A stretch of DNA of 32,250 nt from Cyanobacteria bacterium HKST-UBA04 (GCA_020431915.1 JAGQHJ010000024.1:1-32250); one strand, 5' to 3'; shown: positions 8,187 through 17,311, numbered from the stretch's first letter. Notes: a model not told the origin generated them from the letters alone. Program-made: numbers and translations.

Positions 8187-9295
8187 TCGCTCAGTACCCC
8201 TTCCGCCTCCCGAACGGCGGCAGCCTGACGTTCAGGGGTGGTAATGGGGAAGATAACGGAGAAGGTGGTTTCCTTGTTGACTTCGCTGTCCACCATAATG
8301 TCGCCCCCCATCGCCTTGGTTAGCGATTTGGTAATGTACAGGCCCAGGCCGGTGCCTTCCACGTCGCGCGTCAGCGTGTTGTCTACCCGGTAAAACTGGT
8401 TAAACAGGTTCTTGAGGTTGTCCGACGGGATGCCCACCCCTTCGTTGGTGATGCTGATTTGCACCATGTCGTCGTTTTCGGGGTAGGGCTGGGCCTTAAT
8501 GCGTACCGTGGTTTCCGGGAAGGAGTACTTGACGGCATTGTCAATCAGGTTCAGCAGAATCTGCTCAAACTTGTCCGGGTCGGCCCAGGCAGTGGGCATG
8601 TTGTCCGAAAAATCCAGGGCAAACTCGCGCGGTTCACTTAATTTGCCCTGAATGCTCTGCACAATGTTGTCGATAACCTTGCGCACGGTGATGCTTCGGT
8701 AAATAAAGCTGGTTCGTTGGGCGCCCAGCTTGGAGACGGTCAACAGGTTTTCCACCAGCCGGCTCAGGCGGTCGGCCTGGTGCTTGATGATGTTGATGAA
8801 ACGGGCCTGCTGGTCGCGATCGATGTTGCCGCTGTAGCGTAGCAGGGTATCGGCAAATCCCTTGATGCTGGTCAGCGGGGTACGAAACTCATGGCTGACG
8901 ACGCTCACGAAATCCGAGTGGGCCTGGGTCAGGGCCACGTCTTCCGAAAACGGCTCGATCCAGGCGAGCAGGGTTTTTTTGTCGATCCAGTCGTATTTCA
9001 CTTTTACCCGGCGCGTTTCGCCATCGGAGATGCGAAACATGGCCGTGTGGGTCTGCAGCAACGCGCCCGGTTTTACATCCAGCCCCTGGCAGAACGGGTT
9101 GTTGCTTTTGGTGGTAATTTCAAACAGGGCTTTGGGCCCCTTGTTGACCACCCGGGATTCAATGTCTTCGACGTAGCCGCTCATGGCCGTGTTGAACCCA
9201 ACCACCTGCCACTGGTCGGTCGTCTTGGACGGGCCGAAAATCAGCACGGGGGTTTGCAGTTTATCGAGCAGGGTTTGTAGTTCGGCGTCACTCAT
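8183..9295 (-). CDS. Soluble sensor histidine kinase with PAS-like N-terminus
   Basis: A 370-residue kinase without membrane segments. Residues ~1-118 resemble a PAS domain (VLIFGPSKTTDQWQVVGFN at its start), pointing to a cytoplasmic signal. The dimerisation/phospho-acceptor domain has the H-box SHEFRTPLTSIKGF (phospho-His H135). The ATPase domain has an N-box (LLNLIDNAVKYS), a G1 box written NEGVG instead of the usual D-x-G-x-G, an F-box (FNQFYRVD) and G2 (GTGLGLYI). The Asp-to-Asn change in G1 touches adenine recognition and may lower ATP affinity. The gene is first in an operon with its regulator and pcm. A 15-bp palindrome lies just upstream of the ATG; no ribosome site is visible. Confidence 0.88.
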   Translation of the reverse strand: MSDAELQTLLDKLQTPVLIFGPSKTTDQWQVVGFNTAMSGYVEDIESRVVNKGPKALFEITTKSNNPFCQGLDVKPGALLQTHTAMFRISDGETRRVKVKYDWIDKKTLLAWIEPFSEDVALTQAHSDFVSVVSHEFRTPLTSIKGFADTLLRYSGNIDRDQQARFINIIKHQADRLSRLVENLLTVSKLGAQRTSFIYRSITVRKVIDNIVQSIQGKLSEPREFALDFSDNMPTAWADPDKFEQILLNLIDNAVKYSFPETTVRIKAQPYPENDDMVQISITNEGVGIPSDNLKNLFNQFYRVDNTLTRDVEGTGLGLYITKSLTKAMGGDIMVDSEVNKETTFSVIFPITTPERQAAAVREAEGVLSE

Positions 9296-9644
9296 TGGGC
9301 AGGGACGGGTAGCCTGTCAGGCTAACGATGACATATATAGTAAGGCATGCATTTGGATCAGTCTTTATTATCATAGATACATCCCGGCCAATTCAACATC
9401 GTCTGGATGGAGGTGCTTGGCCAGGGATTGCCCGATGGGTGCGGGGGTGTTCGGCAGGGGCAAGGGGGTTGGCCCTTGGGAAGGGGTAGCGAACCTGGTG
9501 TTTAAATCGGCTATAGCCTTTAGGGAAGCGGGCTTTCAACGGTTTACTTCGCCCCGGTCATTGCGATAAACTAGATACGCTTTATTCACCGTTGCGCACC
9601 GGGTCGTTCTGTCTGCGCACAACCTGACGGAGCCCTTGCCCGCT
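9296..9644. other. Intergenic region between divergent kinase and asd operons
   Basis: These 349 bp have no coding sequence I can support. They hold the palindrome at 9310-9324 and AT-rich promoter-like DNA for the minus-strand operon at ~9328-9375. A small hairpin CAAGGG/CCCTTG lies at 9461-9466 / 9473-9478. A possible asd promoter consists of TTTACT at 9543-9548, an 18-nt spacer, and TAAACT at 9567-9572. Confidence 0.4.
9310..9324. promoter_or_regulatory. 15-bp palindrome before the kinase gene
   Basis: TAGCCTGTCAGGCTA has perfect 7-bp arms around a central T and lies 15 nt upstream of the kinase ATG (minus strand). AT-rich sequence suitable for a -10 (ACTATATATG on the minus strand) lies just beyond it, so a repressor bound here would block transcription. 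It could also be a hairpin in the leader. Confidence 0.4.
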
Positions 9645-10745
9645 ATGTCCCAGTCCGCCACGCAACCTGTTGTCGCCGTGCTTGGTGCCACCGGTTTGGT
9701 TGGGCAGAAGCTCATTGCGCTGCTCGAAAAACGCCGGTTCCCGTTGTCCCGGCTCAAGCCCCTGGCCAGCCAACGGACGGCCGGCCAGCAAATACAGTTT
9801 GCCGGCCAGTCGGTCGAGGTGGAAGAAGCCTGCCCGGAGGCGTTTGAAGGGGTCGATCTGGTGCTGGCCTCGGCAGGCGGTGCCATTAGTCAGGCCCTGG
9901 TGCATCAAGCCGTGGCGCGCGGGGCGGTGGTGGTCGATAACACCAGTTGCTTCCGTATGCACCCCGACGTGCCGCTGGTGGTGGCCGGGGTAAACAATGA
10001 GGCCCTGGACGCCCATAACGGCGTAATCGCCAATCCCAACTGCTCGACGGCCCAGTTGATGCCGGTGCTCAAGGCGCTGATGCCGCTCGGTGGCGGGTTG
10101 CAGCGGGTGGTGGTCAGCACGTATCAAAGTGTCAGCGGCGCCGGCAAGGAAGCCATCGACGAGCTGCGCCAGAAGTCCAAGCTGGCTGTTGATTGTGCCC
10201 CAGGCGAATACCCGACGGGTTATGCATGCTTTGCCCGCCCGATGGCCTTTAACCTGATTCCCCACATTGACGTGTTTATGGAAGAAGCCCCATACCAGGG
10301 GTATACCAAGGAAGAGTGGAAGCTGATTGTCGAGACGCGCAAGATACTGGACCTGCCCCAGTTGCCGATTACCGCTACGGCGGTTCGGGTGCCGGTTATG
10401 GTGGGCCACAGCGAATCGGTGACCGTGGACTTCAACCAGCCCGTGTCTCTTGATGAGGTAACGGCCGCATTGCGTGCTGCCGACGATGTGGTACTAAGCG
10501 ACGGGTTGACGGATTACCCCACCCCCCTGGAAACCGAAGGAACCGACCCGGTTTACGTGGGTCGCTTGCGGCGCGATGCCTCTAACCCGGAGGCGGGGGT
10601 AAGCATGTGGGTGGTGGCGGACAACCTGATGATTGGGGCTGCCCTTAACGCTGTTCGCCTGGCCGAGGCCCTGGTGGCTCGTGGCTTGGTAACCCCCCGC
10701 AGCCAATGTGCCCATTTGTTTGAACCGGCTGCAGCAACCGCTTGA
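9645..10745 (+). CDS. asd: Aspartate-semialdehyde dehydrogenase
   Basis: A 366-residue NADPH-dependent enzyme converting aspartyl phosphate to aspartate semialdehyde, the branch point to diaminopimelate/lysine and threonine/methionine. It has the nucleotide-binding motif GATGLVGQ (14-21), catalytic Cys C133 in NPNCST, STYQSVSGAGKEA (158-170), and the substrate/catalytic region RVPVMVGHSE with H255. ATG 9645 is preferred to the TTG at 9636 because protein homologues start just before the Rossmann strand, and GGAG lies at 9629-9632 (12 nt away). dapA follows after 26 bp, so the two consecutive pathway steps are co-transcribed. Confidence 0.95.
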   Translation: MSQSATQPVVAVLGATGLVGQKLIALLEKRRFPLSRLKPLASQRTAGQQIQFAGQSVEVEEACPEAFEGVDLVLASAGGAISQALVHQAVARGAVVVDNTSCFRMHPDVPLVVAGVNNEALDAHNGVIANPNCSTAQLMPVLKALMPLGGGLQRVVVSTYQSVSGAGKEAIDELRQKSKLAVDCAPGEYPTGYACFARPMAFNLIPHIDVFMEEAPYQGYTKEEWKLIVETRKILDLPQLPITATAVRVPVMVGHSESVTVDFNQPVSLDEVTAALRAADDVVLSDGLTDYPTPLETEGTDPVYVGRLRRDASNPEAGVSMWVVADNLMIGAALNAVRLAEALVARGLVTPRSQCAHLFEPAAATA

Positions 10746-10771
10746 AAGAATGACAAGGGAAAGATACCGAT

Positions 10772-11692
10772 ATGCCATTGAATGCCCGATTGTATACCGC
10801 CCTGGCTACTCCGTTTACCAAGGAGGGTGCCTTGGACAAGGCGGCTGTGGAACGCCTGGCCCACTACGTTGTGGAACAAGGCAGTGACGGCTTGGTGTTG
10901 ATGGGGTCGACCGGTGAAAACCCGACCCTGACCAACGCCGAGAAACGCGAGGTGGTGTCGGTGGTCAAGGCGGCTTTGGCCGGTAAGGCCGTGGAGCTGG
11001 TGGTGGGGTGCAGCACCAACAACACTGCTGAAACCATTGAACTGGTGGGTCAAACGGCAGCCCTGGGTATTGACGGGGTGCTGGTGGTCTGCCCGTATTA
11101 CAACAAGCCTTCGCAAGCCGGGTTGTTTGCCCACTTCGATGCCATCGCCGCCAGCACGGATGTGCCCATCATGATGTATAACGTGCCCAGCCGGACGGTG
11201 GTGGCAGCCAGTCCCGAGACGGTGGCCCGCCTGGCCGAAAAGCACCACCATATTGTTGGCCTGAAGCAGAGCGTGCCTGACATGGACGCGTGTTCGCATA
11301 TTCGGCGCCTGACACCGGACACCTTCAAAATCTGGTCTGGCGATGACAGCCTGACGTTGCCGATGATGGCCCTGGGGGCTTACGGTTGTGTCAGTGTGGC
11401 CGGACATCTGTTGGGGGCGCCCATCAAGGCCATGATTGATGCGGCTGCGGCCGACGATTTCCAGACGGCCCGCCAGCGGCATTTGGCCTGTGTAGACCTG
11501 TTTGGCGAGTTGTTCTTTCTGCCCAACCCCACGGTGCTCAAGGCGGTGCTGGGGCAGTTGGGTGTTATTGGGCCCACCCTGCGCCTGCCGCTCGTTGAGC
11601 CGGCTGCCGAAGACATGGGTCGTATAAAAGCCCTAACGAAACGCGTGCAAGCGCTACAGGCAGAACACCAGCCGACTACCCTGGCCAGTTAA
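10772..11692 (+). CDS. dapA: 4-hydroxy-tetrahydrodipicolinate synthase
   Basis: A 306-residue class I aldolase condensing pyruvate with aspartate semialdehyde in the diaminopimelate/lysine pathway, immediately after the gene that makes its substrate. Signature residues are GSTGE (45-49, with the active-site Thr), CPYYNKP (107-113), Tyr in MMYNVPSRT (Y136, with R141), and the Schiff-base Lys K165 in VGLKQS. Length is slightly above the usual ~292, with a few extra residues at the C-terminus. AAGGGA lies 11 nt before the ATG. A weak terminator-like structure follows the stop. Confidence 0.95.
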   Translation: MPLNARLYTALATPFTKEGALDKAAVERLAHYVVEQGSDGLVLMGSTGENPTLTNAEKREVVSVVKAALAGKAVELVVGCSTNNTAETIELVGQTAALGIDGVLVVCPYYNKPSQAGLFAHFDAIAASTDVPIMMYNVPSRTVVAASPETVARLAEKHHHIVGLKQSVPDMDACSHIRRLTPDTFKIWSGDDSLTLPMMALGAYGCVSVAGHLLGAPIKAMIDAAAADDFQTARQRHLACVDLFGELFFLPNPTVLKAVLGQLGVIGPTLRLPLVEPAAEDMGRIKALTKRVQALQAEHQPTTLAS

Positions 11693-11717
11693 ATTGAACC
11701 GGCCTTTTGATGTTTAA

Positions 11718-11762
11718 AAACCCTTGTCGCGCAACAGTATTGCAGGTTTCTGTTTTATTATT
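11718..11762 (+). terminator. Weak terminator-like structure after dapA
   Basis: AAACC (11718-11722) can pair with GGTTT (11745-11749), enclosing GCAA/TTGC (11731-11734 / 11740-11743), followed by a T-rich tract (CTGTTTTATTATT). The stem is interrupted and AT-rich, so strength is doubtful. Confidence 0.35.
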
Positions 11763-11812
11763 CCAAGTGTAGGCCTTTGTTGGCCAGCCCGTGCAACTTG
11801 ATTGGGTAGCCG

Positions 11813-12811
11813 ATGACCTTAGACAACGACTCCGCCATGCCGCCAGAACCGTCGCCCGACCCAGGCGATGATCACCCTGCTGCTTCGCCCATCGATGCGA
11901 TGCTGGATCAGCTGGCGGATGTGACCTTGCCAGCCAGCCAGCGGGTCATGCTGGCCAGCCAGTTGCTGACCTTTCGGCATGACGCCCGGGTGGAGGCGGC
12001 CTACGTAAAACTGTTGGCCAGCGAGGCCGACGAGTCGCTGCTACGCCACCTGATTCAACTGGTAGGCAAGTGCCGTACGAAGGAGTCGGTCATGCCGCTT
12101 GTCGACCTGATGTTGTGGACGGGGCAGTCGGCTTACGAGGAGGCCAACCCCGGTAACGGCCAAAGCGATCGGGTGTTGAAGGTTCGGGTTGGTGCGACGA
12201 AGGCCCTGGGCAAAATCGGGGATGACCGGGCCCTGGTTCCCTTGATGGGGATGCTCAACAACATGCGCGAAAACTACCGGTTGCGCCTGGCGGCTGCCGA
12301 AAGCCTGGGCAATATTGGCCATGCCCAAGCCATCCACCCCCTGCTCAACGTGGTTCAGGACGACACGGAGCACAGCCACTACGTCAAGGAGTCCGCCGTC
12401 AAGGCGCTGGGCATGCTCGGCGACATCCGCGCCCTTGAACCCTTGCTCGACATTTTTGAAAGCAAGCAGGGGATTACCCAGAAATTTAACTTCCTCAAGG
12501 AGCGCCTGATTGAATCGATTGGCCGGTTGGGAGCTACGCAGAACCGGGCCATTCGGGTGCTGCAGGAAGCGTTGAAGGATGAGGCCAGTTACATCCGGTT
12601 GGCGGCCGTGCAAAGCTTGTGCGATATTGGCGACGAGGCCTGTATCCCCCTGCTCAAGGAATGCCTGTTTGACAGCGATGACGATGTGGCCATGGCGGCC
12701 ACGGCGGCCCTATACCAGATTGGCGGTGAGTCGCTGATTCGCCAGGTGCTCGACGAGCAGGAGAACCTGCCGAAGTTTGTCCGCGATGAGCTGGAGTGCT
12801 ACATTCCCTAG
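11813..12811 (+). CDS. HEAT-repeat protein
   Basis: A 332-residue protein, probably soluble, made largely of HEAT/PBS-lyase-type helical repeats from about residue 30 to the end. Repeated units have the pattern A-x-x-A-L-G-x-[IL]-G-D-x-x-A (for example ATKALGKIGDDRALVPL, AAESLGNIGHAQAIHPL and AVKALGMLGDIRALEPL), then SLCDIGDEACIPLL and AALYQIGGESLI. The first ~30 residues are Pro/Asp-rich and disordered. Such repeats serve as protein-protein scaffolds; in Cyanobacteria some are bilin lyases, but nothing else here points to phycobilins. No ribosome site is obvious. It lies 120 bp after dapA and is followed by a hairpin. Confidence 0.85.
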   Translation: MTLDNDSAMPPEPSPDPGDDHPAASPIDAMLDQLADVTLPASQRVMLASQLLTFRHDARVEAAYVKLLASEADESLLRHLIQLVGKCRTKESVMPLVDLMLWTGQSAYEEANPGNGQSDRVLKVRVGATKALGKIGDDRALVPLMGMLNNMRENYRLRLAAAESLGNIGHAQAIHPLLNVVQDDTEHSHYVKESAVKALGMLGDIRALEPLLDIFESKQGITQKFNFLKERLIESIGRLGATQNRAIRVLQEALKDEASYIRLAAVQSLCDIGDEACIPLLKECLFDSDDDVAMAATAALYQIGGESLIRQVLDEQENLPKFVRDELECYIP

Positions 12812-12813
12812 GG

Positions 12814-12835
12814 GGTACGGTGATGATGCCGTACC
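12814..12835 (+). terminator. Perfect hairpin after the HEAT gene
   Basis: GGTACGG (12814-12820) pairs exactly with CCGTACC (12829-12835) around an 8-nt loop, 2 nt after the HEAT-protein stop codon. No T run follows, so it may be a transcript-end stabiliser or a regulatory element between this gene and queC rather than an intrinsic terminator. Confidence 0.4.
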
Positions 12836-12853
12836 GTTGAGCACAAAGTTCAA

Positions 12854-12873
12854 TTGAGTCCGATTGAGTTCGA
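12854..12873 (+). repeat. Tandem 10-bp repeat in the queC leader
   Basis: TTGAGTCCGA (12854-12863) is followed directly by TTGAGTTCGA (12864-12873), one mismatch, ending 3 nt before the queC start. No preQ1 riboswitch fold was recognised in this short leader. Confidence 0.5.
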
Positions 12874-12876
12874 TGG

Positions 12877-13602
12877 ATGATGTCTGCACGAAAAAAAGCC
12901 GTTAGTTTGTTGTCGGCGGGTCTGGATTCGACCATGGCCCTGGCCTTGGCTGTGCATCAGGACACGTTGGATGTGGTACTGGCGTTGACCGTGGATTACG
13001 GTCAGCGGGCTGCAGGGCAGGAGATTTGCCATGCCCGTGCCATTGCCGCGCACTATGAAGTGCCCCATAGGGTGGTTGAGCTGCCCTGGTTTGCCGATTT
13101 GTTACCCGACGCCTTCAAGGCAACGGACGGCAAGGCCGAGCCCCATTGGGGTGCGGCCGATCAGCAAAGCGACACGTTTTTTGAGGCTCAGCCGGTTTGG
13201 GTGCCTAACCGAAACGGGGTGTTGTTGAATGTGGCCGCTGCCTACGCCGAAGCCAGCGGCGCCGAGGTGGTGTTGTTTGGCGGCAATGCCGAAGAGGCCC
13301 AGCGGTTTCCCGACAACACCGAAGCCTTCCAGCAGGCCATCAACCACAGCCTGTCCTATTCCACCCAAACCCATGTCACGGTGCACTGCCCCGTGCAGCA
13401 GATGACCAAGGCCGATATGATTGCCATGGCCAAGGGGCTGGAGGCGCTGGAAAAGCCGGTTCCACTGGCTTCGGTATGGAGCTGTTATGGTGACGGACCG
13501 AAGCCGTGCGGGCATTGTCCGTCTTGTGTGCGGTTAAAAAACGCCTTGACCGACCAGGCCCATGCGTTGGCCGGCAGTATGTTTGCCGGTTGTTCGGCTT
13601 AG
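12877..13602 (+). CDS. queC: 7-cyano-7-deazaguanine (preQ0) synthase
   Basis: A 241-residue ATP-dependent enzyme turning 7-carboxy-7-deazaguanine into preQ0 for queuosine tRNA modification. It carries the PP-loop SAGLDST (13-19; usual form SGG-x-DS, so one Gly is Ala), the conserved VPNRNG (109-114), and the zinc-binding Cys set C203, C211, C214 and C217 (WSCYGDGPKPCGHCPSC region). Length is normal. Two adjacent ATGs (12877, 12880) can serve as start. No other queuosine genes are nearby. Its stop codon is one base from the convergent nagA stop. Confidence 0.95.
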   Translation: MMSARKKAVSLLSAGLDSTMALALAVHQDTLDVVLALTVDYGQRAAGQEICHARAIAAHYEVPHRVVELPWFADLLPDAFKATDGKAEPHWGAADQQSDTFFEAQPVWVPNRNGVLLNVAAAYAEASGAEVVLFGGNAEEAQRFPDNTEAFQQAINHSLSYSTQTHVTVHCPVQQMTKADMIAMAKGLEALEKPVPLASVWSCYGDGPKPCGHCPSCVRLKNALTDQAHALAGSMFAGCSA

Positions 13603-13603
13603 C

Positions 13604-14860
13604 TTAGCTGGCTTTCTGGGCGGCTTCGGCCTGGTTGGCTTCGTAGACCACCCGACCCTGCAGCAGGGTTTGTTTGATGGTAAGCGATTGACGATCCCAC
13701 AGGGCGATATCTGCCAGTGCGTCCGGCTTTAGTTCGCCAAAATGGGTGTTTTCACCCAGGTATCGGGCCGGGTTGGCCGTGGCCATTTGCACGGCTTGCG
13801 GAAAACTGGCCAGGTGCCATTTGACCAGGTTGCGAATGGCGCCGTCGAGCAGGCAGGTTGCGCCGGCCAGTTTGCCTTCTTCGTTAATGGAGCCGTCGGC
13901 CGTCAGGGTAATGCGCTGCCCGCCAAACTGGGTGCTTTGCCCCACGTCGGCCCCCATCAGGGTATTGGCATCGCTGACGAGGATGATGCGGTCGGCAGGC
14001 TTGAGTTTCATTACCAGCGCCAGGGCGTCAACGGCGCTGTGGTGGCCGTCGGCAATCAGCTCCACGTATACCGAATCATCCAGGCAGGCGGCTGCCAGCA
14101 GGCCGGGCTTGCGGTGGTGGAAGCCCGGCATGGCATTGAAGAAGTGGGTCACACATTTGGCGCCTGCATCAAAGGCCTTGCGGGCAATATCGATATCGGC
14201 GGCGGTATGGCCAATGTTGACGCGAATACCTTTGCTCGTAATCATTTCAACTAGGTCGCCGTAGGGATCGAGCTCGGGGGCCAGCGTTAAAATGCGCAGG
14301 TTGGGGGCCATCATCTGCTGCAGGTGCTCAAGGGTTGGGGGCAGCAAGTGGGCCTTGGGGTGTGCACCCCGATACTCCGGGTTCAGGAAGGGGCCTTCGA
14401 GGTGAAAGCCGAGGCTGCGGCAATGGGTCAGGTGCTGGTTAATCATCAGCTCCTCAAGTCGGGCAAAGGCACCGAGCAGCTCGATGTTGGAGGCGGTAAT
14501 CAGGGTCGGGCAAATACTGGTAACCCCATGACTGAGCAGCATCTTGAGGCACGACCGTATTTGTTCGGTCGTGGCGGTGTTGAAGGGGACGCCATAGGCC
14601 CCGTTGATGTGTTGATCAATCAGGCCCGGGGTGACCCAGCAGCCGGTGGCATCAATCACTTCCACGTTGTCTCGTTCCAGCAGCAGCGAAGCGGGTGTTT
14701 TGCTGTAGAGGTCACGGATGCGGCCATCCACAATTAGCACGCTTCCGCCTTCCATTACCTCGCCCTTGGGTAGAACCAGATGGCCATTGGTAATCAGGCG
14801 CCAGGTTTCGTCAGGGTTACCGGGCTTTGCCCATGCGCTTGCCGAAGTCGAGTCACTCAT
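13604..14860 (-). CDS. nagA: N-acetylglucosamine-6-phosphate deacetylase
   Basis: A 418-residue amidohydrolase removing acetate from GlcNAc-6-phosphate in amino-sugar or cell-wall recycling. Motifs are PGLIDQHINGAYGVPFN at the first metal site, the metal-ligand Glu in HLEGPFLNPEYRGAH, His in NIGHTAAD, THFFNAMPGFHHRKPG, IADGHHS, and catalytic Asp in LVSDAN. The frame extends upstream to 14995, but ATG 14860 gives the normal N-terminus. It also has TATAAT exactly 7 nt before it, so the extra 45 codons would lie in or before the promoter. It is a single-gene unit; no nagB or PTS gene is near. Confidence 0.93.
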   Translation of the reverse strand: MSDSTSASAWAKPGNPDETWRLITNGHLVLPKGEVMEGGSVLIVDGRIRDLYSKTPASLLLERDNVEVIDATGCWVTPGLIDQHINGAYGVPFNTATTEQIRSCLKMLLSHGVTSICPTLITASNIELLGAFARLEELMINQHLTHCRSLGFHLEGPFLNPEYRGAHPKAHLLPPTLEHLQQMMAPNLRILTLAPELDPYGDLVEMITSKGIRVNIGHTAADIDIARKAFDAGAKCVTHFFNAMPGFHHRKPGLLAAACLDDSVYVELIADGHHSAVDALALVMKLKPADRIILVSDANTLMGADVGQSTQFGGQRITLTADGSINEEGKLAGATCLLDGAIRNLVKWHLASFPQAVQMATANPARYLGENTHFGELKPDALADIALWDRQSLTIKQTLLQGRVVYEANQAEAAQKAS

Positions 14861-15217
14861 GAGCTTTATTATACAGGTGTTTTCGGCTTTTGTGCGGCTC
14901 GGTTCTGGCATGCCAGAACCCCCTTGGGCCAATGCGACGGCATTAATCCATTGGCGAATGTGGGGGGTGTAGAACCGGCTGCGTGCATGGGCCAAAGGGT
15001 TAATTTTTAAGCGTGTCGGTTCAAGGGGGGTGTGGTCTGAACCCTTTTAGCTAACCGGGTTTTGCTGGGCATGGGTGGGTCGGGTCGGGGGCCGTTGACC
15101 CGCCAAATAATGCTACAATGGACCCTAGGACGCGTGCTGCAGAACCACTGTTTATCCCTTACTTTAAATTGTTGTGATCCCTGTTGTTGACTGGCGCGCC
15201 AAGGAAGCGAATTACCC
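14861..15217. other. Intergenic region between nagA and the 697-residue protein gene
   Basis: These 357 bp contain the leaderless nagA promoter at the left and a possible rightward promoter at the right: extended -10 TGCTACAAT at 15111-15119, with TTGACC at 15095-15100 too close (13 nt) to be a standard -35. The transcript start would lie ~90 nt before the GTG at 15218. No other structure was supported. Confidence 0.4.
14868..14873 (-). promoter_or_regulatory. -10 box of a probable leaderless nagA transcript
   Basis: The minus strand reads TATAAT with 7 nt between it and the nagA ATG (14860). Transcription usually begins about 7 nt after the box, so the message would begin at or next to the A of ATG. 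No convincing -35 is present (CGCACA at 17-nt spacing). The same arrangement occurs before the ABC ATPase gene. Confidence 0.5.
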
Positions 15218-17311
15218 GTGGCCATTCATCCCGACGAGTATGCCGTACAACGCCGTTTGCGCCAGATGTTTGACGACAACCCACCTTTTGATGGTATCGG
15301 GGTGCCATCACTAAAATCCAGGCGCTGCTTGCTCGGGCAGCTGGGCCCCCATGGATCTCATGCCCATGGGTCCCATCGCGACGCACGATTGGTACCAACC
15401 CCGGGTATGGTGCATCTTAAGGCCGCCCAGACCTATATCAACCAACAAGCCGCCCAGAGCCGTTTTGAATCGCTGCTTAACGCACCGCCCCACCCAGCCA
15501 CACCGAGTCTAGCCACAAAGAGCCCCGCTCCAACAGCTTCCCTTGTACAACAGGACGCCTTGTCCCAACCGGGTAATACCCATGTGACTTTACAGCCTAA
15601 CGCCCACTTCGACGCCCCAGTTCCGTCTCCGGAGAATGGTCACGATCCCTCCCCGGCGGCGGCTTTGCCGATCCCGGAGCCGGAGGCCTCAAAAACCGAG
15701 TCGTTGATGGCTGCCCGGGCCAAGAAGCTGAACCAGCCCCCGTTGTCTTTGGACGACGAAACGGTGCTGGTTCAAAACCAGATTTTGCTCAAGGTGCAGC
15801 AGGCCGAGCTGGATCAGCAGTTGGCCCAGGTCATGGCAGATGCCAAATACCTGCCCAGTGCCGCTTCCATTCTTAAGGAGACGGCAGCCGAGCAGGCCAG
15901 GAAACAGCAATCCCAGGTGCCGTCTATACTACCCGGCTCGCTGGGGGGCTCTCTTGCCGACGATCAACCGGTTGTTGCGGTGTCGGAAGAACCGCGCCGT
16001 TGCCTGCCCGAGGTCAGTGAACCGGCCATGCTTGAGACGGGCCTGGCCACGGCGGCCAGTGCAGTGATTAACGAGGTGGCGGCTGCCGGCTTGCCTGTTT
16101 GCGAACCGGTGCGGTTGAGCCCTGTTGATCAACCCGCTGGGGCACCACCGGCCTATACCCCATCGGTTCGGGCGTCGGTCAGGGCGCAGTTCAGCCACGT
16201 GTTTGAAACCACGCAAGAGAACGTGGTGCCGTTTAGTCGCGACGGTGTGATCCAGGCCAACATCAACCGGCTGTTCCATCGCTTTGCCTCGTCGGTGGTT
16301 CAGGAAATTGATACCATGGTCAACGCCATGAGCGAGGAAGATTTGTTGAACTGGCGCTTACCTGATCGCTATCAACCTCCGGCGGCTGCCACTCGTGTAT
16401 TATCACAACAGCACAATTTGCCAGCATCTTCAGCGGCACCTGGCCCCTCTGAACCCCAGGTGTTACAAAACGTCACAGTTCCCAAGCTGACGCCGTTTCC
16501 AGGGCTATTATATCCAGAGCCCCTCCAGTTAACACCCCCTAAAATAGGCCTCAAACCCGCTCCTGGACTGTATTCTGGCGTTTTGTTCGACAGGGCGCCC
16601 AAATTGTCCCTCAACCAGGCCCACGAAAGGCTGCTAAGCGGCGAACCACAAGCGATTGCGCCGATCAAAAACTTATCAGTTTCAATTGACAGCAACTTAT
16701 CATATGATAGTAAACATGAGTTACAGCGTATAAATCAGGGTGATGCTCCTATGGTCGATTTATCCAATTACAAAGATTTAACCAAACCGCCGGTCGATGC
16801 TGGGTTTAATGATGCCCGGTCGGCTTCCGGCACTGCCACAGAGAACGTGGTGTCGATGGAGCCCCATCAGCCGTACCCTGGTTCTGGCCTCGATTTGTCG
16901 GGCCCGCCCCCGGAAATGGAAAACTACGTGCCGGATATCGAACCGATGTACAGCGAAAATGTCCGCACCCTGATCAAGCTGGTTCAGGATTTGCCGGAAG
17001 GCGTGAGCAAGCCGACAGGCGCACAAATCATCCGTTTGACGATGGAAGCCATGGGCATCTCCATGGAGGGTGTGCTGTCGGAAGCCCAGCATGTGCAGAG
17101 CGAAATGCTGGACGGCGTTCGCAGCAACATCAAGAAAATTGAAGAATATAAGACCATTATCTGGAAGCTGGAAAGCGAGATCCGTGCCCAGCAGTCCAAG
17201 GCCAATGAACTGTCGGAAATTATCGACCTGTTTGTGTCGCACCATAGCCCGACGGCGACCTTGAAGAAGCCAGAGATTTCGCTGTCTACGGACGGTCTGC
17301 CGAAGCAGTAA
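15218..17311 (+). CDS. Large protein of unknown function with C-terminal coiled coil
   Basis: A 697-residue protein I do not recognise. The N-terminus is polar with a His/Gly patch (GPHGSHAHGSH, ~43-53). The middle is Pro/Ala-rich and probably disordered, with one ordered-looking part near 330-380 (VIQANINRLFHRFASSVVQEIDTM begins it). Residues ~570-680 form a helical domain ending in a coiled coil (SNIKKIEEYKTIIWKLESEI and onward). There is no signal peptide or membrane segment. The start is GTG 15218 with AAGGAAG 10 nt upstream. DNA at ~16370-16780 is more AT-rich with different codon use, suggesting a fast-evolving or inserted linker. It is followed 32 bp later by the processing-peptidase gene. 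A scaffold or cell-surface-organising role is only a guess. Confidence 0.75.
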   Translation: MAIHPDEYAVQRRLRQMFDDNPPFDGIGVPSLKSRRCLLGQLGPHGSHAHGSHRDARLVPTPGMVHLKAAQTYINQQAAQSRFESLLNAPPHPATPSLATKSPAPTASLVQQDALSQPGNTHVTLQPNAHFDAPVPSPENGHDPSPAAALPIPEPEASKTESLMAARAKKLNQPPLSLDDETVLVQNQILLKVQQAELDQQLAQVMADAKYLPSAASILKETAAEQARKQQSQVPSILPGSLGGSLADDQPVVAVSEEPRRCLPEVSEPAMLETGLATAASAVINEVAAAGLPVCEPVRLSPVDQPAGAPPAYTPSVRASVRAQFSHVFETTQENVVPFSRDGVIQANINRLFHRFASSVVQEIDTMVNAMSEEDLLNWRLPDRYQPPAAATRVLSQQHNLPASSAAPGPSEPQVLQNVTVPKLTPFPGLLYPEPLQLTPPKIGLKPAPGLYSGVLFDRAPKLSLNQAHERLLSGEPQAIAPIKNLSVSIDSNLSYDSKHELQRINQGDAPMVDLSNYKDLTKPPVDAGFNDARSASGTATENVVSMEPHQPYPGSGLDLSGPPPEMENYVPDIEPMYSENVRTLIKLVQDLPEGVSKPTGAQIIRLTMEAMGISMEGVLSEAQHVQSEMLDGVRSNIKKIEEYKTIIWKLESEIRAQQSKANELSEIIDLFVSHHSPTATLKKPEISLSTDGLPKQ

